The notes under the pieces: model-generated
The model's input: only the letters and a program-made list of their open reading frames with translations
The model's database searches: none
Told to the model about the DNA's origin: nothing
Shown here: positions 16,457 through 24,678 of the stretch, piece after piece
How positions within the stretch are numbered: the stretch's first letter is position 1
Layout of the letters: each line of letters opens with the position of its first letter
Program-made: the position numbers and the translations under genes
Assembly: GCA_964620045.1 (NCBI GenBank)
Contig: CAZUJL010000042.1
Coordinates: 1 to 24,678, forward strand
From: VFKU01 sp964620045
GTDB taxonomy: Bacteria; Hydrogenedentota; Hydrogenedentia; Hydrogenedentales; GCA-2746185
Length of the DNA: 24,678 nt
Direction of reading: 5' to 3'

Positions 16457-17590
16457 TCAGCGTTGGCCTGGGGTGTTGGGTCGGCCTGGCATCCAGGGGG
16501 ATTGTGCTACCGATTCGGTAGCCATCCGACGACGAGTCCGCAGAGACCGCAGCAGGATGAGGGCACCCGTGAATGATAAAAGGGTCAACGAAAACAGTAG
16601 CCCGATGCTCGACGACGCCGGCATTGCGACCGGGATCGCGTCGAGACTCATCTGGTCGTACATGAAATCGGCCAGGAGATTTTCCTGGGTGTCGGGTACA
16701 TCGCGGTCCGGGCTGTCGGTGACGACCAGCGTGCGCAGATAGTAATGGTCCTCTCCCGTCATTGCGTAGTACTCGTGTGGGATATTTTCGGCGATGAGTT
16801 CGGCACGCAAGGGATCGCCATAGGTATTGAACGGAAGGATCGCGTCCGCGTCGCCATGAAACAGGATGGCCGGAATTGAATCGGATGCATCGAGATACAG
16901 CGCTTCGTTGCCGCCGCCGCCCAGGCTGCCGGAATTGGACCATATGGCGGCCACGGGGGCGTTGCCAACATATCCGGCCAGGAGGGAGTTGAACGCTCCC
17001 GCCGAATATCCTCCGACGGCGATGCGAGATGTGTCAATGCCGTAGGTGTTTGCGTTGGCGATGAGCCAGTTGATGGCCGTCAAGGTATCTTCGACAGCGA
17101 GCTCAAGTTCCTTGCGAGTCGTGGCCTCGGTGACCGACGACGGGCCGAGCAATCCATTCAACGTGTTCGTGATCGGCGTGATATTTGCCGCAGCGAGCAA
17201 GCCCGAGGATGTATACGAACCGAAGTTCGGGTCGTCGAACTGACGGTAGTTGATGTTGACGCAAACATATCCGCGTTTGGCGAACTCGCTCGCGAATTCC
17301 TGCATCGGCGTGCTGAAGTCACCCGCCTGGAGCGGGTTCTCGAAGGTGCTGTCGTCCTTGTCGCCGAGAATCCATGCGCCGCCGTGCACCATGATGAAGC
17401 CCGGTTTGATGGCCGGTACGTCTGCGCCTGTAGGTCGATATACGTCCAGGGTGAGGCCGTGCGTGCTGTCGTACACAACGTCGGTGATGACCTGAACGCC
17501 GTAGTCCTTGTCCAGGAACCGTTGCGCACCAGCGTTGAAGGCCACGGCGAATGCAATAAGGCCGAGAGCGGCAATGCGAACGCTAAACAT
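16457..17590 (-). CDS. Exported alpha/beta-hydrolase (esterase-like) with C-terminal membrane anchor
   Basis: The 377-residue protein has an N-terminal signal peptide (hydrophobic 6-19, likely cut after NAGA). Its hydrolase domain has the oxyanion motif MVHGGAW (67-73), nucleophile elbow GGYSAGAF (193-200, Ser196), HGDADAILPF (245-254, Asp249) and EDHYY with His282. This is a complete triad of the carboxylesterase/BD-FAE type. At the C-terminus IPVAMPASSS (319-328) is followed by a membrane helix (329-348) and RTRRR (351-355), then about 20 polar residues. Short motif, helix and Arg cluster resemble protein-sorting tails (exosortase type), though the extra tail is unusual. GGAG nine bases upstream supports the start. 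It follows uvrA by 32 bases on the same strand. Substrate unknown. Confidence 0.82.
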   Translation of the reverse strand: MFSVRIAALGLIAFAVAFNAGAQRFLDKDYGVQVITDVVYDSTHGLTLDVYRPTGADVPAIKPGFIMVHGGAWILGDKDDSTFENPLQAGDFSTPMQEFASEFAKRGYVCVNINYRQFDDPNFGSYTSSGLLAAANITPITNTLNGLLGPSSVTEATTRKELELAVEDTLTAINWLIANANTYGIDTSRIAVGGYSAGAFNSLLAGYVGNAPVAAIWSNSGSLGGGGNEALYLDASDSIPAILFHGDADAILPFNTYGDPLRAELIAENIPHEYYAMTGEDHYYLRTLVVTDSPDRDVPDTQENLLADFMYDQMSLDAIPVAMPASSSIGLLFSLTLLSFTGALILLRSLRTRRRMATESVAQSPWMPGRPNTPGQR

Positions 17591-17622
17591 GGCTAGTCTC
17601 CGAATCCCGAAAGGGCGTTACA

Positions 17623-20481
17623 TTAACTCAGCTTCGGCTTGAGGTATTGGCCGGTGTAGCTGGACTTCTTTTTGGCCACGTCGCGCGGGGTGCCGGTGGC
17701 GACAATGGTGCCGCCGCGGTCGCCGCCTTCGGGGCCGAGATCGATGATCCAGTCGGCGGTTTTGATGACGTCGAGGTTGTGCTCGATGACGACGACCGTG
17801 TTGCCGTGATCCGCGAGGCGGTGGAGCACCTTGAGCAGCTTGTCGACATCGACCGCGTGCAGACCCGTCGTCGGCTCGTCGAGGATATACAACGTTTTGC
17901 CGGTCTGACGCTTCGCGAGTTCGGTGGCGAGTTTCACGCGCTGCGCTTCGCCACCGGAGAGCGTGGTGGCGGCTTGACCGAGCTTGATGTAGCCCAGGCC
18001 GACGTCTTCGAGCACCTGCAGGTTCGTGTAAATCTGCGGGATGGCGTTGAAGAACTGACAGCCTTCTTCAATGGTCATGTCGAGCACTTCGGCGATGTTC
18101 TTGCCCTTGTAGCGGACATCCAGCGTGTCGCGGTTGTAGCGCGTGCCTTTGCAGACTTCGCAGGGCACGTACACATCCGGCAGGAAGTGCATCTCGATCG
18201 TGATGAGGCCGTTGCCTTCGCAGTCCTCGCAACGGCCACCTTTTACGTTAAAGCTGAAGCGGCCGGCTTCGTAACCCCGTGCGCGGGCCTCGGCGGTCTT
18301 CGCGAAAAGTTCGCGCACCGGGCCAAAGAGGCCGGTGTACGTGGCCGGGTTCGAGCGCGGCGTGCGGCCGATGGGCGACTGGTCGATGTCGATGACCTTG
18401 TCGACATGCGCGAGGCCCTCGATGCGCGAGTGCGCGCCGGGTTTGTCGCGCAGTGAATCGTTCAACACGCGCATCGCGGCGGGATACAGCGTTTCGTTGA
18501 CCAGCGTGGATTTGCCGGAGCCGGAGACGCCCGTAACACAGACGAACACGCCGAGCGGGAACTCGACGTCGATGTTCTTGAGGTTGTTCTGCCGCGCGCC
18601 CTTGATGACGATGGACTTGCCATTGGTCTTGCGTGTTTTGGCCGGCACGGGGATGTCGAAATCGCCCGACAGGAAGCGCCCCGTGTGCGATTTCTTGTTC
18701 TTGGCCACTTCGGCCGGCGTGCCTGCGGCGATGATTTCGCCGCCGTGAACACCCGCGCCGGGACCGAGGTCGATCACGTAGTCCGCGGTGCGGATCGTGT
18801 CCTCGTCGTGCTCGACCACGATGACCGTGTTGCCGAGATCACGCAGGCGTTTGAGCGTGGCGATGAGCCGGTCGTTATCGCGCTGATGCAGGCCGATGCT
18901 CGGCTCGTCGAGAATATACAGCACGCCCATCAGGCCGGAGCCGATCTGCGTGGCGAGGCGAATACGCTGCGACTCACCGCCGGAGAGCGTACCCGCGTGG
19001 CGATCGAGCGTGAGGTAGTCGAGGCCGACGCTGACGAGGAAACCGAGACGCTCGTTGACTTCTTTCAGCACGCGCTCGGCGATCGCTTTTTGCTGCTTCG
19101 TCAGTGTGAGTCCGGCGAAGAACTCGACGGCGTCGCCGATCGAAAGGCTGGTGACTTCAAGGATATTCTGCTTATTAATTTTCACCGCGAGCGATTCGGG
19201 GCGCAGGCGGCCGCCTTTGCACACCTTGCACGGGCGCGTGGCCATGAACTGCGCCAGGCGTTCACGCTGCCCCGGAGAATCCGTCTCGCGGAAGCGGCGT
19301 TCGAGGTTCGGGATCACGCCCTCAAACGGTTTCTTCACTTTGTACGACGACTCGCCGCGTTTGCTCTCGTAAACGAACGCGATTTCTTCGTCGCCGGAGC
19401 CGTGCAGGATGATCTCGCGGAACTCTTGCGTAAGGCCCTGCCACGGCGTGTTGATGCTGACTTTGTAGTGGTTGCACACGCACTCGAGTTGGCGGCGCAG
19501 CCAGCCGTCGAGCACCTTGTTCATGTTCCACGCGCGCACGGCGCCGTCGGCGATGCTCAGCGTGGTGTCGGGCACGACCAGTTCCGGGTCGATTTCCATC
19601 GTCGTGCCGAGCCCCGTGCAATTCGGGCAGGCGCCGTGCGGGCTGTTGAAACTGAACATGCGCGGCGCGAGCTCTTCGTAGCTGATGCCGCAATCGACGC
19701 ACGCGAAGTGCTCAGACTGCAGCGTCTCGGTAACCTTCTTGTCCGGTGTTTCCGCGTGGATGCGCAGGATGCCGTGGCCGAGCTTGAGGCAGATTTCGAC
19801 CGAGTCGGTGAGCCGCTTCGTAAGGCCGGATTTCACGACGAGACGGTCCACCACAACGTCGATGTCGTGCTTCACGTAGCGTTCGAGTGGAATCTCGTCA
19901 TCCACGCCGTAGAATTTGCCGTCCACGCGCACGCGAACGTAGCCCTGCTTCTTCACGTCCTCGAAAATTTTCTGGTAGGTACCCTTGCGCTGGCGGACGA
20001 GCGGCGCGAGGAGCTGGATGCGCGTGCCCTCGGGCAGGGCCGTGATCCCGTCGACGATGGACTGCGGCGTCTGCGACTTGATGGGCTTGCCGCAGTTGTA
20101 GCAGTGCGGCGTGCCGATGCGCGCAAAGAGAAGGCGCAGGTAGTCGTAGATTTCGGTCACCGTGCCCACGGTCGAGCGCGGGTTGCGGTGCGTGGTTTTC
20201 TGCTCGATCGAGATGGCGGGGGAGAGGCCCTCGATGTAGTCCACGTCCGGCTTGTCCATCTGGTCGAGGAACTGGCGGGCGTAGGCCGAGAGGCTTTCGA
20301 CGTAGCGCCGCTGGCCTTCGGAGTAGATCGTGTCGAAGGCGAGCGAGGACTTGCCAGAGCCCGACAGGCCGGTGATGACGACCAGCTTGTCGCGGGGGAT
20401 TTCGAGGCTCAGGTTTTTAAGGTTGTGCTCCCGCGCGCCCTTGATGACGATCGCGTCGGGGGAACTGCTTTTCTTGGCCAT
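17623..20481 (-). CDS. uvrA: Excinuclease ABC subunit A
   Basis: UvrA is the damage-sensing ATPase of nucleotide excision repair; it forms a dimer and loads UvrB on lesions. The 952-residue protein has two ABC ATPase modules: Walker A GLSGSGKSS (38-46) and a second GVSGSGKST near residue 648. Signature LSGGESQRIRLA and LSGGEAQRVKLA sequences and Walker B ILDEPSIGLH and ILDEPTTGLH are present. Zinc-binding pairs are CYNC (127-130), CVDC with CPNC (around 255-285) and CEDC with CEVC in the second half. Everything expected is present, and the length is typical. No strong ribosome-binding site precedes the ATG at 20481. A TATGAT -10-like box lies at 20545-20540 and an inverted repeat further upstream. 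Confidence 0.98.
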   Translation of the reverse strand: MAKKSSSPDAIVIKGAREHNLKNLSLEIPRDKLVVITGLSGSGKSSLAFDTIYSEGQRRYVESLSAYARQFLDQMDKPDVDYIEGLSPAISIEQKTTHRNPRSTVGTVTEIYDYLRLLFARIGTPHCYNCGKPIKSQTPQSIVDGITALPEGTRIQLLAPLVRQRKGTYQKIFEDVKKQGYVRVRVDGKFYGVDDEIPLERYVKHDIDVVVDRLVVKSGLTKRLTDSVEICLKLGHGILRIHAETPDKKVTETLQSEHFACVDCGISYEELAPRMFSFNSPHGACPNCTGLGTTMEIDPELVVPDTTLSIADGAVRAWNMNKVLDGWLRRQLECVCNHYKVSINTPWQGLTQEFREIILHGSGDEEIAFVYESKRGESSYKVKKPFEGVIPNLERRFRETDSPGQRERLAQFMATRPCKVCKGGRLRPESLAVKINKQNILEVTSLSIGDAVEFFAGLTLTKQQKAIAERVLKEVNERLGFLVSVGLDYLTLDRHAGTLSGGESQRIRLATQIGSGLMGVLYILDEPSIGLHQRDNDRLIATLKRLRDLGNTVIVVEHDEDTIRTADYVIDLGPGAGVHGGEIIAAGTPAEVAKNKKSHTGRFLSGDFDIPVPAKTRKTNGKSIVIKGARQNNLKNIDVEFPLGVFVCVTGVSGSGKSTLVNETLYPAAMRVLNDSLRDKPGAHSRIEGLAHVDKVIDIDQSPIGRTPRSNPATYTGLFGPVRELFAKTAEARARGYEAGRFSFNVKGGRCEDCEGNGLITIEMHFLPDVYVPCEVCKGTRYNRDTLDVRYKGKNIAEVLDMTIEEGCQFFNAIPQIYTNLQVLEDVGLGYIKLGQAATTLSGGEAQRVKLATELAKRQTGKTLYILDEPTTGLHAVDVDKLLKVLHRLADHGNTVVVIEHNLDVIKTADWIIDLGPEGGDRGGTIVATGTPRDVAKKKSSYTGQYLKPKLS

Positions 20482-20585
20482 ACGGAAAAGTACCTAGTGG
20501 GTGCAGCCCAGCCGGGCATTGAGCAAAAAGCAAACGATGATCATAGCAAATTTCGGCGCGGCGACAGGACCCCCATCCCGAATTC

Positions 20586-20607
20586 TGGAACACTCATTCG
20601 TATTCCA
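20586..20607. promoter_or_regulatory. Inverted repeat upstream of uvrA, candidate operator
   Basis: TGGAACAC and GTATTCCA face each other across six bases, with one mismatch in eight pairs. It lies about 105-126 bases before the uvrA start, upstream of a TATGAT box (20545-20540). uvrA is often under LexA control, so an SOS operator is possible, but the sequence is not a textbook LexA box. Confidence 0.35.
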
Positions 20608-20643
20608 TTTCGGGCGGATTTTCAAGGTGCAAGAAGTGCTGGA

Positions 20644-20684
20644 AAAACGAAACGGCCCGCGAGGGATGAACCTCGCGGGCCGTT
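20644..20684 (-). terminator. Rho-independent terminator after metK
   Basis: AACGGCCCGCGAGG (20651-20664) and CCTCGCGGGCCGTT (20671-20684) form a perfect 14-base-pair stem with a six-base loop. On the minus strand it is followed by TCGTTTTT. It begins 12 bases after the metK stop. Confidence 0.9.
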
Positions 20685-20696
20685 GTTTGGGTTCGG

Positions 20697-21878
<1,182 letters not shown>

Positions 21879-21890
21879 GCCTTGCTCCTC

Positions 21891-21918
21891 AAAACCAGGC
21901 CGCCGCAGCGGGCCCGGT
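21891..21918 (-). terminator. Possible weak terminator or attenuator between rplA and metK
   Basis: On the minus strand ACCGGGCC (21918-21911) pairs with GGCCTGGT (21901-21894) with one G-U pair, followed by TTT and then the metK ribosome-binding site GAGGAG. The T-run is short, so read-through is likely. Confidence 0.4.
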
Positions 21919-21925
21919 GGTTACG

Positions 21926-22636
21926 TTATTCGGCAGAGAGCGTGGACTGCAGGTGGCTCGGATCGAGCTTGTAGCCCGGGCCCATCGTGCTGCTGATCGT
22001 GCAGCTCCGCAGGTACACGCCCTTGGCGGACGCCGGCTTCGCCTTGATGATCGCGCCGATGACGGCGCCCGCGTTGTCGAGGATCTGTTCCTGCGAGAAC
22101 GAAGCCTTGCCGACCGGCACGTGGATGTTCGCGTTCTTGTCGACGCGGAAATCGATCTTACCCTTCTTGATTTCCTTCACCGCGTTGGCGACGTTCGGGG
22201 TGACCGTGCCGGCCTTCGGGCTGGGCATCAAGCCGCGCGGGCCGAGCACCTTACCGAGCTTACCGACGGAGCCCATCATGTCCGGCGCGGCGACCATGGC
22301 GTCGAAATCGACCCAGCCGCCGGCGATCTTGGTGACGAGGTCGTCGCCGCCCACTTCATCGGCGCCGGCTTCGCGCGCGGCGTTGGCCTGGGCTTCCTGT
22401 TTACACACGACGACAACGCGGACTTTCTTGCCCGTGCCGTGCGGCAGGGCGACCGAACCGCGGATCATCTGGTCCGCGTGGCGCGGGTCAACGCCGAGGT
22501 GGAACGCAATGTCCACAGACTCGTCGAACTTGGCGTTCGCGCAGGATTTGAGGCCGGTGACGGCTTCGTTGAGGGTGTACTTCTTTTCGGGGTCGCGCTT
22601 GGTGGAATTCGTGGCCGCGCGCTTGGACTGTGGCAT
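21926..22636 (-). CDS. rplA: 50S ribosomal protein L1
   Basis: L1 forms the stalk at the E site of the large subunit and in many bacteria represses its own operon. The 236-residue protein shows KKYTLNEAV near the N-terminus, FDESVDIAFHLGVDPRHADQMIRG (37-60), the conserved core GKLGKVLGPRGLMPSPKAGTV, and IDFRVDKNANIHVPVGKASF. All are diagnostic. AGGAG eight bases upstream supports the ATG. A copy of the 106-bp repeat and a hairpin (22661-22676) lie between it and rplK. It is followed by metK, not rplJ. Confidence 0.98.
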   Translation of the reverse strand: MPQSKRAATNSTKRDPEKKYTLNEAVTGLKSCANAKFDESVDIAFHLGVDPRHADQMIRGSVALPHGTGKKVRVVVVCKQEAQANAAREAGADEVGGDDLVTKIAGGWVDFDAMVAAPDMMGSVGKLGKVLGPRGLMPSPKAGTVTPNVANAVKEIKKGKIDFRVDKNANIHVPVGKASFSQEQILDNAGAVIGAIIKAKPASAKGVYLRSCTISSTMGPGYKLDPSHLQSTLSAE

Positions 22637-22660
22637 GGTGCTGTCTCCTGCGGTGCAAAC

Positions 22661-22676
22661 GGACGCCGAAGCGTCC
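22661..22676 (-). other. Stable UUCG-tetraloop hairpin before rplA
   Basis: On the minus strand GGACGC-TTCG-GCGTCC forms a six-pair stem closed by a C(UUCG)G tetraloop, one of the most stable RNA loops. No T-run follows, so it is not a standard terminator. It lies about 25 bases before the rplA start and could shield or mark the transcript. Confidence 0.6.
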
Positions 22677-22711
22677 TCCCGCGTTTTATATTTCGGCCCT
22701 GCGGCGATCAG

Positions 22712-22817
22712 CCTAGATCGCCCTTACAGGGCTTTACTCTTACTCTGCTGCTTAACCCAGGGCGGCGCTCGCGTTGCTCGCTCTGCCTTGGGCTACTTTA
22801 GATAGCCCCTTCGGGGC
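22712..22817 (-). repeat. 106-bp three-hairpin interspersed repeat, copy 2
   Basis: Read on the minus strand it has the same modules as the copy at 4799-4904: GCCCCGAAGGGGC, TAGCCCAAGGC with GCCGCCCTGGGTT around a GAGCGAGCAACGCGAGCG stretch, and AGCCCTGTAAGGGC followed by GATCTAGG. Length is identical. Linkers differ almost completely while stems are kept. It lies between rplK and rplA, starting 11 bases after the rplK stop, in the direction of transcription. Confidence 0.9.
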
Positions 22818-22827
22818 CAAATTCAAT

Positions 22828-23307
22828 TTACCCTTCGACCGTGAGGCCCATGCTGCGGGCCGTCCCGGCAATCATGCTCATGGCGGTCTCAAGGCTGCCG
22901 GCGTTGAGATCTTTCATCTTCAACTCGGCAATTTCCTTGAGGTGGGCCTTGGTGACCGAGCCGACCTTGTTCTTGTTCGGCTGGCCGGAGGCCTTGGCGA
23001 GCTTCGCGGCGCGCTTGAGCAACACAGCGGCCGGCGGGCTCTTGGTGATGAACGTGAAGCTGCGGTCTTTATAGACCGAGATCACGACGGGAATCGTGAG
23101 GCCCTGCTGATCGCGGGTGCGATCATTGAACTGCTTGCAGAACTCCATGATGTTCACGCCGTGCTGACCAAGCGCCGGGCCGACCGGCGGGGCCGGGTTG
23201 GCCGCGCCCGCGGGGCATTGGAGCTTGATGAACGCGGTAACTTCTTTACCGCCCTTGCCTGTCGGCTTCGCGCCGCCGGCTGCTGCTGGTTTGTCTTTTG
23301 GTGCCAT
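22828..23307 (-). CDS. rplK: 50S ribosomal protein L11
   Basis: L11 belongs to the GTPase-associated centre of the large subunit. The 159-residue protein has the signature CPAGAANPAPPVGPALGQHGVNIMEFCKQFN, then LTIPVVISVYKDRSFTFITKSPPAAVLLKRA and the rRNA-binding C-terminus with DLNAGSLETAMSMIAGTARSMGLTVEG. Compared with the usual 141 residues it carries about 18-20 extra N-terminal residues rich in Lys, Ala and Gly (MAPKDKPAAAGGAKPTGKGG). AGGAG about ten bases before the ATG at 23307 supports this start. It follows nusG by 13 bases on the same strand. Confidence 0.97.
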   Translation of the reverse strand: MAPKDKPAAAGGAKPTGKGGKEVTAFIKLQCPAGAANPAPPVGPALGQHGVNIMEFCKQFNDRTRDQQGLTIPVVISVYKDRSFTFITKSPPAAVLLKRAAKLAKASGQPNKNKVGSVTKAHLKEIAELKMKDLNAGSLETAMSMIAGTARSMGLTVEG

Positions 23308-23320
23308 GTCTCGCTCGCTC

Positions 23321-23950
23321 CTAAAGCTTTTCGACCTGCCAGAAATCCACTTCGACGCTGGTCTGGCGCTCGAAGATTTCAATCATCACTTTCACTTTGC
23401 CGCGTTCTTCGTTGATCTCGCCGATGTTGCCCATGAAGTTCGCAAAGGCGCCTTCGGTGATCTTCACGCGCTCGCCCACCTCGAAGGAAAGCTTCGGACG
23501 CGGACGTTCGCGTTCACCGCGCATTTCCTCGACGAGCGTGCGGACTTCGCCGTCGTCAAGGGGCACGGGTTCCGTGCGCGAACCGATGAAACCGGTCACG
23601 CCGGGAGTGTCTTTGATCAGATGCCAGAGGTCGGCATTTTTTTCGGGATGTTCGGGCAACTGGATCAGCACATAGCCGGGGAAGAATTTGCGCTTGGAGG
23701 TCTTCTTCTCGCCGGAACGGAACTCGGCGACTTCTTCCATCGGCACGAGCACGTTGGTGATCATATCCTGCATGCCTTGTTGCTGGGCACGGGCGCGCAG
23801 CGAAGCGAGCACGGCGCCTTCCTGACCGGAGTGGGCGTGCACGGCATACCAACGGCGTTTAATGCCGTCCGCGGGCGGTTCCTTGATGAGGGGCTGATCG
23901 AGATTCGCCTCATCCTGGGCCGCTGCGTCTGGCGCTTGCGTGTCGTCCAT
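23321..23950 (-). CDS. nusG: Transcription termination/antitermination factor NusG
   Basis: NusG binds RNA polymerase, aids Rho-dependent termination and links transcription to translation. The 209-residue protein has a short acidic N-terminal extension (1-30), the NGN domain (RRWYAVHAHSGQEGAVLASL, KRKFFPGYVLIQL, DTPGVTGFIGSRTEPVPLDDGEV), and a C-terminal KOW domain (VGERVKITEGAFANFMGNIGEIN ... VKVMIEIFERQTSVEVDFWQVEKL). AAGGA seven to eight bases upstream supports the ATG. It lies between secE and rplK, the standard order. Confidence 0.97.
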   Translation of the reverse strand: MDDTQAPDAAAQDEANLDQPLIKEPPADGIKRRWYAVHAHSGQEGAVLASLRARAQQQGMQDMITNVLVPMEEVAEFRSGEKKTSKRKFFPGYVLIQLPEHPEKNADLWHLIKDTPGVTGFIGSRTEPVPLDDGEVRTLVEEMRGERERPRPKLSFEVGERVKITEGAFANFMGNIGEINEERGKVKVMIEIFERQTSVEVDFWQVEKL

Positions 23951-23979
23951 GGTGCTGTCCTTTTATGCGTTGCGAACGT

Positions 23980-24198
23980 TCAGATGGCGCGGAAAATGGC
24001 GAGCACGACCTTCTGGAATGACCAGTCCATCGCGCCGACGATGATGCCGAGGATCGCCAGGAACCACAGCACCACGACCGTGTGCGCTTTGAGATCGTCG
24101 CGCGTCGGCCAGGTCACCTTTTCAATTTCCGCGCGGACTTCCATGATGTAGCCACGGAAGCGATTCCACGGATTCGGCTTTTCAGCAGCAGTTGCCAT
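23980..24198 (-). CDS. secE: Preprotein translocase subunit SecE
   Basis: SecE is the small essential membrane subunit that clamps SecY in the protein export channel. The 72-residue protein has the conserved amphipathic stretch RGYIMEVRAEIEKVTWPTRDDLKAHT with the KVTWP core, and a single membrane helix (VVVLWFLAILGIIVGAMDW), the one-helix form common outside enterobacteria. The ATG at 24198 is chosen; a GTG at 24207 in the same frame would add three residues. It lies between tRNA-Trp and nusG. Confidence 0.95.
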   Translation of the reverse strand: MATAAEKPNPWNRFRGYIMEVRAEIEKVTWPTRDDLKAHTVVVLWFLAILGIIVGAMDWSFQKVVLAIFRAI

Positions 24199-24234
24199 CG
24201 TTGTCACTCGCAGTTACTAACTTTTACGTTCTGT

Positions 24235-24250
24235 CCGGCCGCGCGGCCGG
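24235..24250. other. Perfect 16-base GC palindrome between tRNA-Trp and secE
   Basis: CCGGCCGCGCGGCCGG is its own reverse complement. It lies in the transcribed gap between the tRNA and secE and may fold into a processing hairpin; it has no T-run downstream on the minus strand. Confidence 0.5.
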
Positions 24251-24268
24251 GTCCTTCGTTTTTTCAGG

Positions 24269-24344
24269 TGGCAGAGCTGGAGGGACTTGAACCCCCAACC
24301 TACGGCTTTGGAGACCGCCGCTCTACCAATTGAGCTACAGCTCT
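24269..24344 (-). tRNA. tRNA-Trp (anticodon CCA)
   Basis: On the minus strand a 76-base cloverleaf is complete. The acceptor stem is AGAGCTG/CAGCTCT with G discriminator and encoded CCA. The D-arm is GCTC...GAGC, the anticodon loop is CTCCAAA with CCA at positions 34-36, and the T-arm GGGGG-TTCAAGT-CCCTC has the conserved TTC. It sits between rpmG and secE, as in many bacteria. Confidence 0.96.
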
Positions 24345-24382
24345 TCACCTGAACTAAACCAGCCCGAAGGCCGGATAAAGCC

Positions 24383-24532
24383 TTACTTCGATTCTTTGTG
24401 AAGCGTGTGCTTGCGATCGAACTTGCAGTACTTCTTCACTTCAATCTTTTCCGGCGTCTTGCGCTTGTCGCGGGTGCTCAGATAGTTCCGCTGTTTGCAC
24501 ACCGTGCATTCCAGGATGATTTGTTCGCGCAT
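24383..24532 (-). CDS. rpmG: 50S ribosomal protein L33
   Basis: The 49-residue protein starts MREQIILECTVCKQRNYLST and continues RDKRKTPEKIEVKKYCKFDRKHTLHKESK. It matches bacterial L33, with the CxxC (CTVC) pair and a second Cys-containing stretch, KYCKFDRKHTLH. The second pair is reduced to one Cys, so full zinc binding is doubtful. AGAGGA nine bases upstream supports the ATG. Order tuf-rpmG-tRNA-Trp-secE is typical. Confidence 0.95.
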   Translation of the reverse strand: MREQIILECTVCKQRNYLSTRDKRKTPEKIEVKKYCKFDRKHTLHKESK

Positions 24533-24568
24533 AACCTCATTCCTCTCTCAACGCCCAGTGGGCGCAAT

Positions 24569-24678
24569 TTACTTAAGGATTTTGCTGACGACGCCGGAGG
24601 CGACGGTACGTCCGCCTTCGCGGATGGCGAAGCGCAGACCGGCTTCCATGGCGATCGGGGTAATGAGCTGGCCCGTGA
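24569..24678 (-). CDS. tuf: Elongation factor Tu, C-terminal end; gene runs off the window
   Basis: The last 35 residues, TGQLITPIAMEAGLRFAIRE followed by GGRTVASGVVSKILK, match the C-terminus of EF-Tu domain 3 (RFAIREGGRTV is invariant). EF-Tu carries aminoacyl-tRNAs to the ribosome. The rest lies beyond the window. It is followed by rpmG after 36 bases. Confidence 0.95.
   Translation of the reverse strand, partial: TGQLITPIAMEAGLRFAIREGGRTVASGVVSKILK

Noticed and set aside
21879..21925. SAM riboswitch before metK
   Set aside because: The 47-base gap is too short and shows only a simple hairpin.

Overview
The window is about 24.7 kb of GC-rich, gene-dense bacterial chromosome with almost no coding overlap. 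The envelope genes (a class A penicillin-binding protein, a lipoprotein, periplasmic NrfHA cytochromes) point to a diderm. The mix of NrfHA, PyrR, an unusual sigma factor fusion and several intergenic repeat families resembles Planctomycetes, Hydrogenedentes or related PVC/FCB lineages. That placement is an inference and low in confidence; no rRNA gene is present to settle it.

Layout. 1-3148: a VanZ-like gene and the start of a penicillin-binding protein 1A gene on the minus strand, diverging from a class 3 lipase and a HAD-family hydrolase. 3149-3968: an HU-type nucleoid protein with a long leader and its own terminator. 4002-7278: a pyrimidine operon pyrR-pyrB-pyrC, preceded by an extended -10 promoter, a PyrR-type RNA hairpin and an intrinsic terminator, so it looks attenuated in response to UMP. 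7286-9841: a lower-GC restriction-modification island with a cytosine-5 methyltransferase, a divergent controller-endonuclease fusion and a Vsr mismatch endonuclease. 9842-10282: a gene-free stretch full of repeats. 10283-10783: a lipoprotein. 10846-12729: nrfHA for nitrite reduction to ammonium. 12870-14720: a cold-shock protein and S-adenosylhomocysteinase. 14772-16385: an ECF-type sigma factor fused to a long ankyrin-repeat domain. 16457-21878: an exported esterase with a C-terminal anchor, uvrA and metK. 21926-24678: rplA, rplK, nusG, secE, tRNA-Trp, rpmG and the end of tuf, in the classic order but leading into metK instead of rplJL-rpoBC.

How the genes fit together. PyrR, PyrB and PyrC cover two early steps of de novo UMP synthesis and their control. 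MetK and AhcY are two arms of the activated methyl cycle, but lie in separate units. The restriction-modification genes appear to be controlled from one 87-bp divergent region in which a GACT/AGTC palindrome overlaps the methyltransferase -10 box.

The most unusual items are the sigma-ankyrin fusion, the controller-endonuclease fusion with its overlapping divergent promoters, and a 106-bp three-hairpin repeat found twice, each time between two co-directional genes and in the same orientation relative to transcription. Several other repeat families (tandem 9-mers, inverted repeats) fill the remaining intergenic gaps.
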